Assembly: GCF_002167005.1 (NCBI RefSeq)
Contig: NZ_NHTN01000008.1
Span: 1 to 64,000 of the forward strand
DNA from: Indiicoccus explosivorum
GTDB taxonomy: Bacteria; Bacillota; Bacilli; Bacillales_A; Planococcaceae
Length of the DNA: 64,000 nt
Direction of reading: 5' to 3'
Shown here: one piece after another, positions 1 through 12,913 of the stretch
Layout of the letters: every line of letters starts with the position of its first letter
Numbering within the stretch: the first letter of the stretch is position 1
Notes under the pieces: generated by a model
Told to the model about the DNA's origin: nothing
The model's database searches: none
What the model saw: the letters and a program-made list of their open reading frames with translations, nothing else
Translations under genes and position numbers: made by a program

Positions 1-369
1 CAAGGTGCCGGCCGGCTGATCCACGTATTCGGTTTCCGAGGCAACCGGGATGAAGGGAAACGAGCGGATATGCTGGAGGTGTCCGCGAAAATCAGTGATC
101 TCTATATCCTGACTTCCGATGACCTGAATTCGGAAACGGCGGAGGATATGCTGAAGTCATTGGAAGTGCTGAATAACGAATTCGGCAATGAAAAAGGGAT
201 GATCATTCCTGACCGGAGCCTGGCCATCCAGCGGGCGCTGGAAATCAGCAACGCCGGTGACTGGATCGTCATCACCGGAAAAGGCCACGAAAGCTACAAG
301 CAGCGCTTCCAGCTCGGGACGAACTCCGACCGGGAAACGGTCCGGTCGATATCAGGATTACCCTCATAA
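1..369 (+). CDS. Mur ligase (MurE-like) C-terminal fragment, 5' end outside window
   Basis: The frame is open from base 1 and gives 122 residues before a TAA at 367-369. It matches the C-terminal domain of UDP-N-acetylmuramyl-tripeptide synthetases (MurE), cytoplasmic enzymes that add the third residue of the peptidoglycan stem peptide. Visible blocks are VFGFRGNRDEGKR (residues 9-21), TSDDLNSE (38-45) and ITGKGHESY (91-99) followed by SDRETV (109-114). The last eight residues look unlike the family, and inserting one base near 355 would restore a tail of the type IRDYPHK, so the end may be frameshifted; this is speculative. A Mur gene next to pyrB is not the usual arrangement: see the junction finding. 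MurE is more likely than MurF from the GKGHE-type block, but the amino acid added cannot be told from this fragment. Confidence 0.75.
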   Translation, partial: QGAGRLIHVFGFRGNRDEGKRADMLEVSAKISDLYILTSDDLNSETAEDMLKSLEVLNNEFGNEKGMIIPDRSLAIQRALEISNAGDWIVITGKGHESYKQRFQLGTNSDRETVRSISGLPS

Positions 370-375
370 AGATAA

Positions 376-872
<497 letters not shown>

Positions 873-873
<1 letters not shown>

Positions 874-2153
874 TGGGATTGTTGATCAAAAACGTGAGAC
901 TGGCCGACGGAACGGGGACGGATGTCCGGATGGACGGAAACCGGGTCGCGGAAATGGGAAAGGGCCTCAAGGAACAGGGCGAACAAATCATTGACGGCGA
1001 CGGACGGACTGCCGCACCGGGATTCATCGATGTCCACGTCCACCTGCGCGAACCGGGCGGTGAGCATAAAGAGACGATCAGAAGCGGAACGGAAGCCGCA
1101 GCAAAGGGCGGGTTCACGACCATCTGTGCCATGCCGAACACCCGGCCGGTCCCGGATACGCACAGCCATCTCAGTCAGATCAAAGCCCTCATTGAAGAGA
1201 ATGCACAGGTCCGCGTGCTGCCGTACGCGTCGATCACCATCCGCGAAGCCGGGAAAGAGCGGACAAACCTGAAGGAACTGAAAGCAGCCGGCGCTTTCGC
1301 CTTCACGGACGACGGAGTCGGAGTCCAGCAGGCGGGCATGATGTACGAGGCAATGAAAGATGCGGCAGCGCTCGATATGCCGGTCGTCGCGCATTGCGAA
1401 GACAACTCGCTCATCTATGGCGGCGTGATGCACGACGGAACACGCAGCGCGGAGCTCGGCCTTCCAGGCATCCCGTCCATCGCGGAATCCGTCCATATCG
1501 CGCGGGATGTATTGCTCGCCGAAGCGGCCGGCGCCCACTACCATGTGTGCCATGTGTCGACGAAAGAGTCGGTGCGGGTCATCCGCGACGCGAAGCGGGC
1601 CGGCATCCGGGTGACGGCGGAAGTCACACCGCATCACCTGCTCCTGACGGAAGATGATATCCCGTCGGATGACGCCGATTATAAAATGAATCCGCCGCTC
1701 AGGTCGCAGACGGATCGGCAGGCGCTGCTTGAAGGGCTTGAAGACGGAACGATCGATTTCATCGCCACGGACCATGCGCCGCATACAGCGGAAGAAAAAG
1801 CGCATGGCATGAAGCTTGCGCCGTTCGGAATCACCGGCTTCGAAACGGCGTTCCCGCTCCTGTATACGGAATTCGTCCAAACCGGCCGATGGACACTCGG
1901 CCAGCTGATCGGCTGGCTGACGGAAAAACCGGCACGGGTGTTTAGCTTGCCGTACGGAAAACTGGACATCGGAGCACCGGCGGATCTCGTGCTGCTGGAT
2001 CTGGATAAAAAACAAGTCATCGACCCGCAGACGTTCGTCTCAAAAGGCAAGAATACGCCATTTTCAGGTAAGGAAGCAGCCGGCTGGCCGGTATTGACGG
2101 TGTTCGGCGGCGAAATCGTATACGAGGAGGAAAAAGAATGGAGCGCTATCTGA
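873..2153 (+). CDS. pyrC: Dihydroorotase
   Basis: Cyclises N-carbamoyl-aspartate to dihydroorotate, third step of UMP synthesis, in the cytoplasm. The 426-residue product has the amidohydrolase metal site HVHLR at 55-59, the PGGEHKETI loop right after it, MPNTRP at 87-92 and the catalytic stretch ATDHAPH around 298-304 (Asp300, His301). Length is normal for the class I enzyme of Bacilli. ATG at 873 overlaps the pyrB stop by one base and is preceded by AAGGGGG at a good distance. The 3' end overlaps carA by 16 bases, which suggests translational coupling. Confidence 0.97.
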
Positions 2154-3232
2154 TTTTAGAAGACGGAACCGTATTCAAAGGGACGGCATTCGGCTCGGAA
2201 GCGGCATCGACCGGTGAAGTGGTGTTCAACACCGGAATGACGGGCTATCAGGAAGTGCTTTCAGATCCTTCTTATTGCGACCAGATTATCACGATGACCT
2301 ACCCGCTCATCGGCAACTACGGCATTAATCGAGATGATTTCGAATCCATCGAGCCGGCGGCATCCGGCATGGTGGTCCGGGAATTGGCTGACATGCCGTC
2401 CAATTTCCGGAGCGATTCGACTCTATGCGAGCTGTTTAAAGTGAAGGGTATCCCAGGCATCGCCGGCATCGACACACGGAAACTGACACGGCTCATCCGA
2501 TCGAACGGGACGGTGAAGGGCATGCTCACTGCAGCGGGTCAGGCAGTCGATACGGAAGCGGTCATCCGGCAGCTGCGGGCATTCGCACCGAAAAGGGACC
2601 AAGTATCCCGCGTTTCAACGGAACGGCCTTACCCGAGCCCCGGACGCGGCAAACGGGTGGTGCTCATCGATTACGGAATGAAACATGGCATTCTGCGGGA
2701 GCTGAATAAGCGGGACTGCGACGTGCTCGTCGTCCCGTACAATACGACGGCGGAAGAAATCCTGCGCTGGAATCCGGACGGGGTCATGCTGTCGAACGGA
2801 CCCGGAGATCCGAAGGACGTGCCGGAATGCGTGGAGACGGTGAAAGCGCTTCTCGGCAAAGTGCCGGTATTCGGCATCTGTCTCGGCCATCAGCTGTTCG
2901 CGCTCGCCTGCGGGGCAGAGACGTATAAGCTCAAATTCGGCCACCGCGGCGGCAACCAGCCGGTCAAGGACCTGATGACCGGAAGGACCGAAATCACTTC
3001 TCAAAATCATGGCTACTCTGTACAGGAAGACACATTGTCCGGAACCCGTCTGAAAGTGACGCATAAAGCGCTGAATGACGGGTCGGTCGAAGGGCTGATG
3101 CACCTCGATGTGCCGGCGTTCACCGTCCAGTACCACCCGGAAGCATCGCCGGGACCGGAAGATGCCAATCATTTATTCGACCGGTTCATCGGGCTGATGA
3201 ATAAAAAAGAAAAGGAGCTTGCACATGCCTAA
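2138..3232 (+). CDS. carA: Carbamoyl phosphate synthase, small (glutaminase) subunit
   Basis: Hydrolyses glutamine and passes ammonia to the large subunit CarB to make carbamoyl phosphate. The 364-residue protein has the N-terminal CPSase small-chain domain ([13 protein letters not shown] at the start, [10 protein letters not shown] near 30) and a class I glutamine amidotransferase domain. The nucleophile lies in GICLGHQ (Cys248), and the His-Glu pair in YHPEAS (His333, Glu335). The start at 2138 has GAGGAGGAAA upstream inside pyrC. Position inside the pyr operon points to the pyrimidine-regulated copy (pyrAA of B. subtilis) rather than an arginine-specific one. Confidence 0.97.
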   Translation: MERYLILEDGTVFKGTAFGSEAASTGEVVFNTGMTGYQEVLSDPSYCDQIITMTYPLIGNYGINRDDFESIEPAASGMVVRELADMPSNFRSDSTLCELFKVKGIPGIAGIDTRKLTRLIRSNGTVKGMLTAAGQAVDTEAVIRQLRAFAPKRDQVSRVSTERPYPSPGRGKRVVLIDYGMKHGILRELNKRDCDVLVVPYNTTAEEILRWNPDGVMLSNGPGDPKDVPECVETVKALLGKVPVFGICLGHQLFALACGAETYKLKFGHRGGNQPVKDLMTGRTEITSQNHGYSVQEDTLSGTRLKVTHKALNDGSVEGLMHLDVPAFTVQYHPEASPGPEDANHLFDRFIGLMNKKEKELAHA

Positions 3233-6200
3233 ACGTCAAGACATCAACAGCATACTTGTCATCGGTTCGGGGCCGATCATCATCGGTCAGGCGGCGGAAT
3301 TCGACTATGCCGGGACGCAGGCGTGCCTGGCACTGAAAGAGGAAGGGTACCGCGTCATCCTTGTCAATTCCAATCCGGCGACGATCATGACGGACACGGA
3401 AATCGCCGATAAAGTATACATCGAACCGCTTTCGCTCGACTTCATAAGCCGGATCATCCGGAAAGAACAGCCGGATGCCATCCTGGCGACGCTTGGCGGC
3501 CAGACTGGACTGAACATGGCGATTGAACTTGATGAGTCCGGAATTTTGGATGAGCTGGGGATTGAAATACTGGGCACGAAACTTGATGCGATCCATAAAG
3601 CGGAGGACCGGGACTTGTTCCGAAGCTTGATGAACGACCTCGGGGAGCCGATGCCGGAAAGCGAAATCATCCGCAGCCTGGAGGAAGCGAAACGATTCAC
3701 AGACCGGATCGGATTCCCGGTCATCGTCCGGCCGGCGTTCACACTTGGCGGCACGGGCGGCGGCATCTGCTATGACGAGGCGGACTTGAAGGAAATCGTG
3801 GCGAGCGGACTGAAATACAGCCCGGTCAGTCAGTGTCTCCTGGAGAAATCGATCGCCGGGTTCAAGGAAATCGAATACGAAGTGATGCGGGATGCGGCGG
3901 ATAATGCCATCGTCGTCTGTAACATGGAGAATTTCGATCCGGTCGGCGTCCACACGGGCGATTCCATCGTGACAGCTCCTTCCCAGACGCTGTCCGACCG
4001 CGAATACCAGATGCTCCGCAACGTTTCACTTAAAATCATCCGTGAACTGCAAATCGAAGGCGGCTGCAATGTGCAGCTCGCGCTCGATCCGGACAGTTTC
4101 GACTACTACATCATCGAAGTGAACCCGCGCGTCAGCCGCTCATCGGCGCTCGCTTCGAAAGCGACCGGCTATCCGATTGCGAAGCTGGCAGCGAAGATTG
4201 CCGTCGGGCTGACATTGGACGAAATGAAAAATCCGGTGACCGGCAGCACGTACGCCTGTTTCGAGCCGGCGCTCGATTATGTCGTCACCAAAATCCCCCG
4301 CTGGCCGTTCGATAAGTTCGAAGCGGCAAAACGGAGTCTCGGCACACAGATGAAAGCGACCGGGGAAGTCATGGCGATCGGCCGGACATTCGAAGAATCG
4401 ATCCTGAAGGCGGTCCGGTCACTTGAAACCGGTCACTGCCATCTGGCGATGAAGAACCCTGATAGACTGACAGACGAGTGGATTGAAAAACGGATCCGCA
4501 AAGCGGGGGACGAGCGCCTGTTTTTCATCGGGGAAGCGCTCCGGCGCGGCGTAACGATTGAAACCATCCACGACTGGAGCAAAATCGATCTGTTCTTCCT
4601 GCATAAGCTGAAGAACATTGTCGACCAGGAACAGGAGCTCCGCGACAATCCGTTCGACCGGGAGACGGCCTGGAAAGCGAAGCGCCTTGGTTTTGCCGAT
4701 AAGATGATCGCGGAACTTTGGCAGACCGATGAGCGGACAGTGTATGACTGGCGGCGGGAACAGGGACTCATGCCCGTCTACAAAATGGTGGATACGTGCG
4801 CTGCAGAATTCGAATCGGAAACGCCTTATTTTTACGGGACGTACGAAGATGAAAACGAATCGGTCGTTACAGAACGGGAAAGCGTCATCGTGCTCGGGTC
4901 CGGTCCCATCCGCATCGGGCAGGGAGTGGAATTCGATTATGCGACGGTCCACTCTGTCTGGGCAATAAAAGAAGCGGGTTATGAAGCGATCATCATCAAC
5001 AACAATCCGGAAACCGTTTCGACGGACTTCTCGATTTCCGACAAACTGTATTTCGAGCCGCTGACGATCGAAGACGTCATGCATATCATCGACTTGGAGA
5101 AACCGAAAGGTGTAGTCGTGCAGTTCGGCGGACAGACAGCGATCAATCTCGCCGAAGGTCTTGAGAAACGGGGCGTCCGGCTGCTCGGTACGTCGCTTGA
5201 AGATCTCGACCGGGCGGAGAACCGCAACAAATTCGAACAGGCACTTCATGAGATCGGCATTCCGCAGCCGGAAGGGAGAACGGCAGTGTCAGCAAATGAA
5301 GCGGAAGCGATTGCGCGGGATATCGGCTATCCCGTCCTTGTCCGGCCGTCATATGTGCTCGGCGGACGGGCGATGGAAATCGTCTACAGCGAGGAGGAGC
5401 TCGCCCATTACATGGAGCATGCCGTCGAAGCGAGTCCGGAACATCCGGTGCTCGTCGACCGCTATCTGACGGGGACAGAAATCGAAGTGGATGCGATTTC
5501 GGACGGAGAAACCGTATTGATTCCCGGGATTATGGAGCACATCGAGCGGGCGGGCGTGCACTCCGGCGATTCGATCGCCGTTTATCCGCCGCAGAACATT
5601 TCCCGGCAGGTGATGGAAACCATTGCCGACTATACGGAGCGGCTGGCGAAAGGGCTGAACATCAAAGGGCTGCTCAATATCCAGTATGTCATTTCCAAAG
5701 GGGAAGTTTATGTGATCGAAGTGAATCCCCGCTCCAGCCGGACTGTGCCGTTTTTGAGCAAAATCACGAATATCCCGATGGCTAACATTGCGACAAAAGC
5801 GATCCTCGGCCAGACCATTGCCCAACAGGGATACCCGTCCGGTCTTATGGAACCGCCCGCCGGCGTGTATGTCAAAGTGCCGGTCTTCTCATTCGCCAAA
5901 CTCCGCCGTGTGGACATCACCCTCGGTCCGGAAATGAAGTCCACCGGCGAAGTGATGGGCAAAGACCGGACATTCGAAAAAGCGCTGTATAAAGGGCTTG
6001 TTGCAGCTGGGATGGAAGTCCGCACGTACGGCACTGTGCTCATGACCGTTTCCGATAAAGATAAGGACGAAGCGATCGGAATCGCGGAGCGGTTCCGGGC
6101 GATCGGCTACCGGATCATGGCGACGGAAGGAACGGCAAAGACATTAGGGAGCGCGGGCATCCGTGTAACCGAGGTGAATAAAATCGGTGCCGAAGGGCAC

Positions 6201-6409
6201 ACGCTCCTCGATGTCATCCAGAAAGGGGAAGCCCAGCTCGTCATCAATACGCTGACAAAAGGCAAACTGCCGGAGCGTGACGGATTCCGCATCCGGCGGG
6301 AATCCGTGGAAAACGGCATTCCATGCCTGACGTCACTGGATACGGCAAAAGCGATGCTGCGCGTCATTGAATCGATGACGTTTGCAACTGAAGAAATGGG
6401 GGCTGGTGT

Positions 6410-6413
<4 letters not shown>
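3225..6413 (+). CDS. carB: Carbamoyl phosphate synthase, large subunit
   Basis: Makes carbamoyl phosphate from bicarbonate, two ATP and ammonia supplied by CarA. The product of 1062 residues is the standard duplicated ATP-grasp enzyme: the first half opens with [19 protein letters not shown] and the second half with [18 protein letters not shown], followed by an MGS-like allosteric domain at the C terminus (from about residue 930). I chose the ATG at 3225, seven bases after AAAGGAG, over an in-frame TTG at 3219. It overlaps the carA end by eight bases, and its own TGA shares the ATGA with pyrK. Confidence 0.97.
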
Positions 6414-8763
<2,350 letters not shown>

Positions 8764-8767
<4 letters not shown>

Positions 8768-9384
8768 GCGAGCGAATCGCGAAAGCACTGCTGGATATTG
8801 GGGCTGTTGAACTCCGGCCGGAAGATCCTTTTACATGGTCTTCCGGAATGAAATCACCGATTTATTGTGATAATAGATTGACCATGTCCTATCCCGCTGT
8901 CAGGAAGGAAATCGCCGAAGGCCTGGCCCAACTGATCCGCACTCATTTTCCGGAAGCGGAAGTGATAGCAGGGACAGCGACAGCCGGCATTCCTCATGCG
9001 GCATGGGTCAGTGATCTTTTGGAGCTTCCCATGGTCTACGTCCGGTCGAAACCGAAGAACCATGGACAGGGGAACCAAATCGAAGGAAAATTGATCCCCG
9101 GACAAAAGATCATTGTGATCGAGGATCTTATTTCCAAAGGGGGTTCCTGCCTCCAGGCGGCGGCTGCACTGAAAGAAGCGGGGGCGGACGTTTGCGGGGT
9201 GGCCGCCATTTTCTCATACGGACTTCCTGAGGCGGAACAGGCACTCCAGGGAGCGTGCTTGCCGTATCATACACTGACTGATTTCAGGGCGCTTGCGGAT
9301 ACAGCTGAGAAGTCAGGAAAAATCGACAAAAACCAACTGGCCGGGTTGGAGGCGTGGCACGAACAGTTCATGCAAAAAAGCTAA
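8764..9384 (+). CDS. pyrE: Orotate phosphoribosyltransferase
   Basis: Joins orotate to PRPP to give OMP, the substrate of PyrF. The 206-residue form begins [18 protein letters not shown] use the ATG at 8764, which overlaps the pyrF stop as ATGA and has GAAGGGG upstream, rather than an in-frame ATG at 8746. The PRPP-binding motif reads [11 protein letters not shown] (about 119-129), and the flexible loop [11 protein letters not shown] carries the catalytic lysine. It is the last gene of the operon, followed 14 bases later by a strong terminator. Confidence 0.96.
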
Positions 9385-9398
9385 TCGGAAAATAAAAC

Positions 9399-9430
9399 AA
9401 GAGAACTGCCTCAGACAGGCAGTTCTCTTA
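9399..9430. terminator. Bidirectional terminator between pyrE and mgtC
   Basis: A perfect 12-base stem (AAGAGAACTGCC at 9399-9410, complement at 9418-9429) closes a 7-base loop. Downstream on the plus strand is ATCTTTC; on the minus strand the flank reads as a run rich in T (from AAAATAAAAC). It ends both the pyr operon and the convergent mgtC transcript. Confidence 0.9.
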
Positions 9431-9434
9431 TCTT

Positions 9435-10133
9435 TCACTTCGATATACGCCGGACGCCTTCCGTTTTCTCCAGTTCCCTGATAAGACCGATCTGTTCTTC
9501 CGGACCCGGGCTTTTGACGGTGAAAACATAGGCGGTGAAGGTGCGCCCGTTTTCTTCTTCCGTTTCATCAATGGAAAAGTCCTTGATCGGAATTTTCCTT
9601 TCGCGGATGAGGGCTGTGATGCGGTCAAGCGTTCCCGGGATATTTTCTGAAACCACACTCAGCCGGATTATTTTCCGGCTGGTCATGTATCGGTTTTCGA
9701 GCTTTTTGAAAACGTAGAGGGCGAGAACCGATATGATAGTCGCTAAAACTGCGGCATAATACATCCCAACCCCTACAACTAGTCCGATCCCGGCAGCGGT
9801 CCAAATCGATGCCGCTGTCGTCAGTCCCCGGATGGATCCATGCTGGACGATAATCGTCCCAGCGCCAAGAAAGCCGATTCCGCTGATGACATATGCGGGA
9901 ATCCTTGTCGGATCCATCCGGATGACCGAACTGCCGGCGTCCGTCATGTATTCTGTAAATCCTTGGAGGGCCATGACCATCATCAGGCAGGAACTCATTC
10001 CGACGAGCAGATGCGTACGGAATCCCGCGGGCTGCTGCTGAGCTTCCCGTTCAAAGCCGATGACTCCGCATAAAAGCGCCGCCACGAACAGCCTGACAGT
10101 CAGTGTAAATATATCTGACGTAATAAAATCCAT
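9435..10133 (-). CDS. MgtC/SapB-family membrane protein
   Basis: Inner-membrane protein of 232 residues. The N-terminal two thirds hold several hydrophobic helices with the family landmarks GVIGFEREAQ (about 19-28), FRTHLLVGMSSCLMM (38-52), RIPAYVISGIGFLGAGTII (about 82-100) and LTTAASIWTAAGIGL. The C-terminal third is a soluble ACT-like domain. MgtC proteins have been linked to Mg2+ stress, membrane potential and ATP synthase in pathogens; in Bacilli the family is common and of unclear role, so no specific function is assigned. ATG at 10133 follows GGGAGG. It lies downstream of the HETGH protein gene on the same strand, 71 bases away, with a GC-rich hairpin (10181-10201) between them. Confidence 0.85.
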   Translation of the reverse strand: MDFITSDIFTLTVRLFVAALLCGVIGFEREAQQQPAGFRTHLLVGMSSCLMMVMALQGFTEYMTDAGSSVIRMDPTRIPAYVISGIGFLGAGTIIVQHGSIRGLTTAASIWTAAGIGLVVGVGMYYAAVLATIISVLALYVFKKLENRYMTSRKIIRLSVVSENIPGTLDRITALIRERKIPIKDFSIDETEEENGRTFTAYVFTVKSPGPEEQIGLIRELEKTEGVRRISK

Positions 10134-10204
10134 TCATGAGCCTCCCAGTAAACGTAATGATAATTGGATTATGTATACTGGCCGGCTGGTGAAGAGCCGG
10201 CTGA

Positions 10205-10684
10205 TCAATTCATAAGCTGCGGGAATTTTTTATGTTTCAGTACTAAATAGGCTGACATTCCGTCGCTGTACTTCTCATCGCCATAATCGACCGGTATTGC
10301 GGCATACGTGGCAAACCAGACAGAGAAGTAGGAGAACTGGTGATAAACCTGCTTGTTTTCCATGTATCCTTCGAGTATGAGGTAATTCAGCAAGAGAACC
10401 GCTCCGATGTTGAACAGGATGCCTCCGATGTGGACAAGGAAATGCGTGAGCCGGTTGCTCCATTTCAAGTCTGTGTACTGGAGAGCGGAATCCAGAAAGT
10501 ACAAGGTATAGATTTCCACGATTCCTACATCGAATAATTTTCTTCCTCTGCCAAGGGAAATCTTGGTCCTTCCGCCGAACAGCAGTGTGAAAAAAGTATG
10601 TCCCGTTTCATGGATCATGACCACGAGTGGGTAAATGATAAGACATGCCCAGATGAAGCCCCAGACATCTGATAGTGTAAACAC
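10205..10684 (-). CDS. Small membrane protein with HETGH metalloprotease-like motif (M50-like)
   Basis: A 159-residue protein with about three hydrophobic segments (roughly 8-24, 82-101, 117-131). The first ends in HETGH (His25, Glu26, His29), matching the HExxH zinc motif of site-2-type proteases, and a later PVDYGDEKYSDG segment (131-142) resembles their PxxxDG third-ligand region. It lacks a PDZ domain and is short. GTG start at 10684, preceded by AGGAGGG at a good distance. Its substrate is unknown; the Mg2+-type membrane gene downstream gives no firm clue. It could instead be an inactive or structural relative. Confidence 0.6.
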   Translation of the reverse strand: MFTLSDVWGFIWACLIIYPLVVMIHETGHTFFTLLFGGRTKISLGRGRKLFDVGIVEIYTLYFLDSALQYTDLKWSNRLTHFLVHIGGILFNIGAVLLLNYLILEGYMENKQVYHQFSYFSVWFATYAAIPVDYGDEKYSDGMSAYLVLKHKKFPQLMN

Positions 10685-10795
10685 AGATTATCCCTCCTGA
10701 CACCGGCTGCCCTGTCTGCCGATTGCCCGTCAAGGGTCAGAGACGGTCTGCTCAGCGTCTAAAGGTTGTATTGCCGGACTCCAGAGGATTGAAAC

Positions 10796-12913
10796 TCAAA
10801 ATTCAAGTTTGATTTTGTCATTTTCAAGAACGAGTTTCGCGCTGAATTTCTTTCCATTTTTTGATACAAACCCCTTGAGGATGGGGGTCTGTCCTTTCGT
10901 GCATAGAAGCCGGATCTGATTCGCTGTCAGCCTTTTCTTCAACAGGACGGCCGGAAAAGTCTGCTTACAGCCATTTTTATATTCGGAACAGCCGTAGAAA
11001 TTTTTGAACGAAATGATGGATCCTTTGCCGCAGGAAGGGCAGGCGGCAATCTTTTCCTGTCCGGGAGACGGCAGCGAGATTTTATCCGGCAAGCCATTCG
11101 TCTGGAGCTGAACAGGAACTTCATCAAGCAGCTTCCGAATGAACTTGCCCGTGTTATCCAGAAAGACGTCAGCGGAAGCTTCACCGCGGCCGATCCGTTT
11201 CAGGTAGGCCTCCCATTTTGCGGTCATGGACGGGCTTGCCAGCAGATTCCCTTCCACTGCCCGGCATAGGATGCGGCCTTTGTCCGTCAGTGAAACGATA
11301 TTCTTTTTCACCTCAATATACTGGTGGCGCTTAATGGTCTCGATGATTCCGCTCCGCGTCGCTTCCGTCCCCAGTCCTTCAATCTCTTTCAGGATTTCTG
11401 TGTCTTCGGGATCGTCCGCATACTTTCCGCAAGTCTTCATCAACGAAATGAGCTGCCCTTCAGTGAATGGCTTCGGCGGTGATGTCATCCCTTCTTTGAT
11501 TCCCGTTTCCGCCGTTACTTGTTCGCTTTCATGCAGTGGAGGCAGCGGTTTTTCATCCTGCTTTTCCTTCACGGGGAACAGCGATTTCCAGCCTTTATTC
11601 AGTTCCGTTCGGCCCGTCGTATGGAACAGCAGTCCTTTGACGTCCGTCACGACTTTCGTTTCTGCGTACTTATAGTCGGTATGGAACATAGCCAAAGCTG
11701 TGCGGACAATTTCTTCATACAGTTTCCGTTCAAGAGGGGACAGAGCGGCCAATGCTTTTTCTGTCGGAATCTTCTTCGTCGGGATGATCGCATAGTGCTC
11801 TGCAACCTTTGAGCTATCGACAAAGCGTTTTTTCGGATTTTTTGAATGGATTTCGAACGGTTCGCTGATCAATTGCTGGAATTTTTCCGCTGCTGCAGCC
11901 AAATAGCTGAATTCGGCAGGGGTGATATGCTGTGAATCCGTCCGGGGGTAAGTGACCAGTTTTTTCTCATAAAGCGTCTGCATGACGGAAAGGACGGTCT
12001 GCGGACTGGCTTTCCATTTGCGGTTCGCCGCTGCCTGAAGCGTGGACAGGGAATGCAGCATCGGAGGCGGGATCCTCTTCTCCTCGGTTTTAACCGAAGC
12101 GACGGTTCCGGTTTCGGAGGTGCCGATACCATGTTCGCGGATCAGTTCCTCCGCTTCCTTCCGGTCTTTCGTTTTCAGTTTGACTTTCCCGGTGTAGTCT
12201 CCATGTCGGGCTGTGAAACGGCCTTCGATTTCAAAGAACGGCTCCGCAACGAAGGATTCGATTTCTTTTTCCCGCTGATAAATGAGGCGCAGTGTCGGTG
12301 TCTGCACTCGGCCGATAGCGAACACTTCCCGCAGCCCTTTCTGCTGCAGCAGAAGCGAGTACAGCCGGGAGCCGTTCATACCGATGAGCCAATCGCTGAT
12401 CTGCCGGGCTTTTGCTTCTTCATACAGCAGCAAGTCGCGTGCGTTGTCCTGCAGGTTCAGGAAGCCGCGGCGCACTTCATCTTTTTCCAGGGAATTGATC
12501 CAAAGTCGGCGGACCGTCTTATTTTGATGCCCGGTCTGCCGGTAAATGCTGTAGAAAATGTTCGAGCCTTCCCGGTCGACATCACAGGCGTTGATGACCG
12601 TGTCGGTTCCGCCGATCAGCCGCTTGATCACCGCGAATTGCTGCGCTTTCCCTTTAGCGATCTGGAATGCGAATCTCTCAGGCAGGATCGGAAGCGATTC
12701 CAGCGACCATTTCCTCCATTTCGGATCGTAGCTCTTCGGCTCGCGGAGTTCCACCAAATGACCGATTCCCCAGGTGATGAGGGCGCCTTCAGGAAAAATC
12801 GGCTCCGGCAGGATCTCGATATAGCCGTCATGCTTTTTCGTTTTGAATGCTTCGGCGTAGGCTTTCGCCTGGCTCGGTTTTTCCGCGACGATGACAGGTT
12901 TCATCGTGATCAC
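10796..12913 (-). CDS. topB: DNA topoisomerase III
   Basis: Type IA topoisomerase that decatenates DNA through a single-strand break. The 705-residue product has the Toprim domain at the N terminus (VIVAEKPSQAKAYAE; CDVDREGSNIFY near 110-121), the active tyrosine in TYPRTDS (Tyr322 with the GTG start), and a C-terminal zinc-ribbon-like segment with CPSCGKG and a Topo C repeat. GTG at 12913 overlaps the rqcH stop as GTGA and has AGGAAAG five bases upstream; an ATG at 12904 is the alternative. The pairing with rqcH is not the B. subtilis order, where the two genes are apart. Confidence 0.93.
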   Translation of the reverse strand: MITMKPVIVAEKPSQAKAYAEAFKTKKHDGYIEILPEPIFPEGALITWGIGHLVELREPKSYDPKWRKWSLESLPILPERFAFQIAKGKAQQFAVIKRLIGGTDTVINACDVDREGSNIFYSIYRQTGHQNKTVRRLWINSLEKDEVRRGFLNLQDNARDLLLYEEAKARQISDWLIGMNGSRLYSLLLQQKGLREVFAIGRVQTPTLRLIYQREKEIESFVAEPFFEIEGRFTARHGDYTGKVKLKTKDRKEAEELIREHGIGTSETGTVASVKTEEKRIPPPMLHSLSTLQAAANRKWKASPQTVLSVMQTLYEKKLVTYPRTDSQHITPAEFSYLAAAAEKFQQLISEPFEIHSKNPKKRFVDSSKVAEHYAIIPTKKIPTEKALAALSPLERKLYEEIVRTALAMFHTDYKYAETKVVTDVKGLLFHTTGRTELNKGWKSLFPVKEKQDEKPLPPLHESEQVTAETGIKEGMTSPPKPFTEGQLISLMKTCGKYADDPEDTEILKEIEGLGTEATRSGIIETIKRHQYIEVKKNIVSLTDKGRILCRAVEGNLLASPSMTAKWEAYLKRIGRGEASADVFLDNTGKFIRKLLDEVPVQLQTNGLPDKISLPSPGQEKIAACPSCGKGSIISFKNFYGCSEYKNGCKQTFPAVLLKKRLTANQIRLLCTKGQTPILKGFVSKNGKKFSAKLVLENDKIKLEF

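Noticed and set aside
10134-10204. Mg2+ riboswitch before mgtC
   Set aside because: The 71-base gap is too short and only a simple GC hairpin is present.
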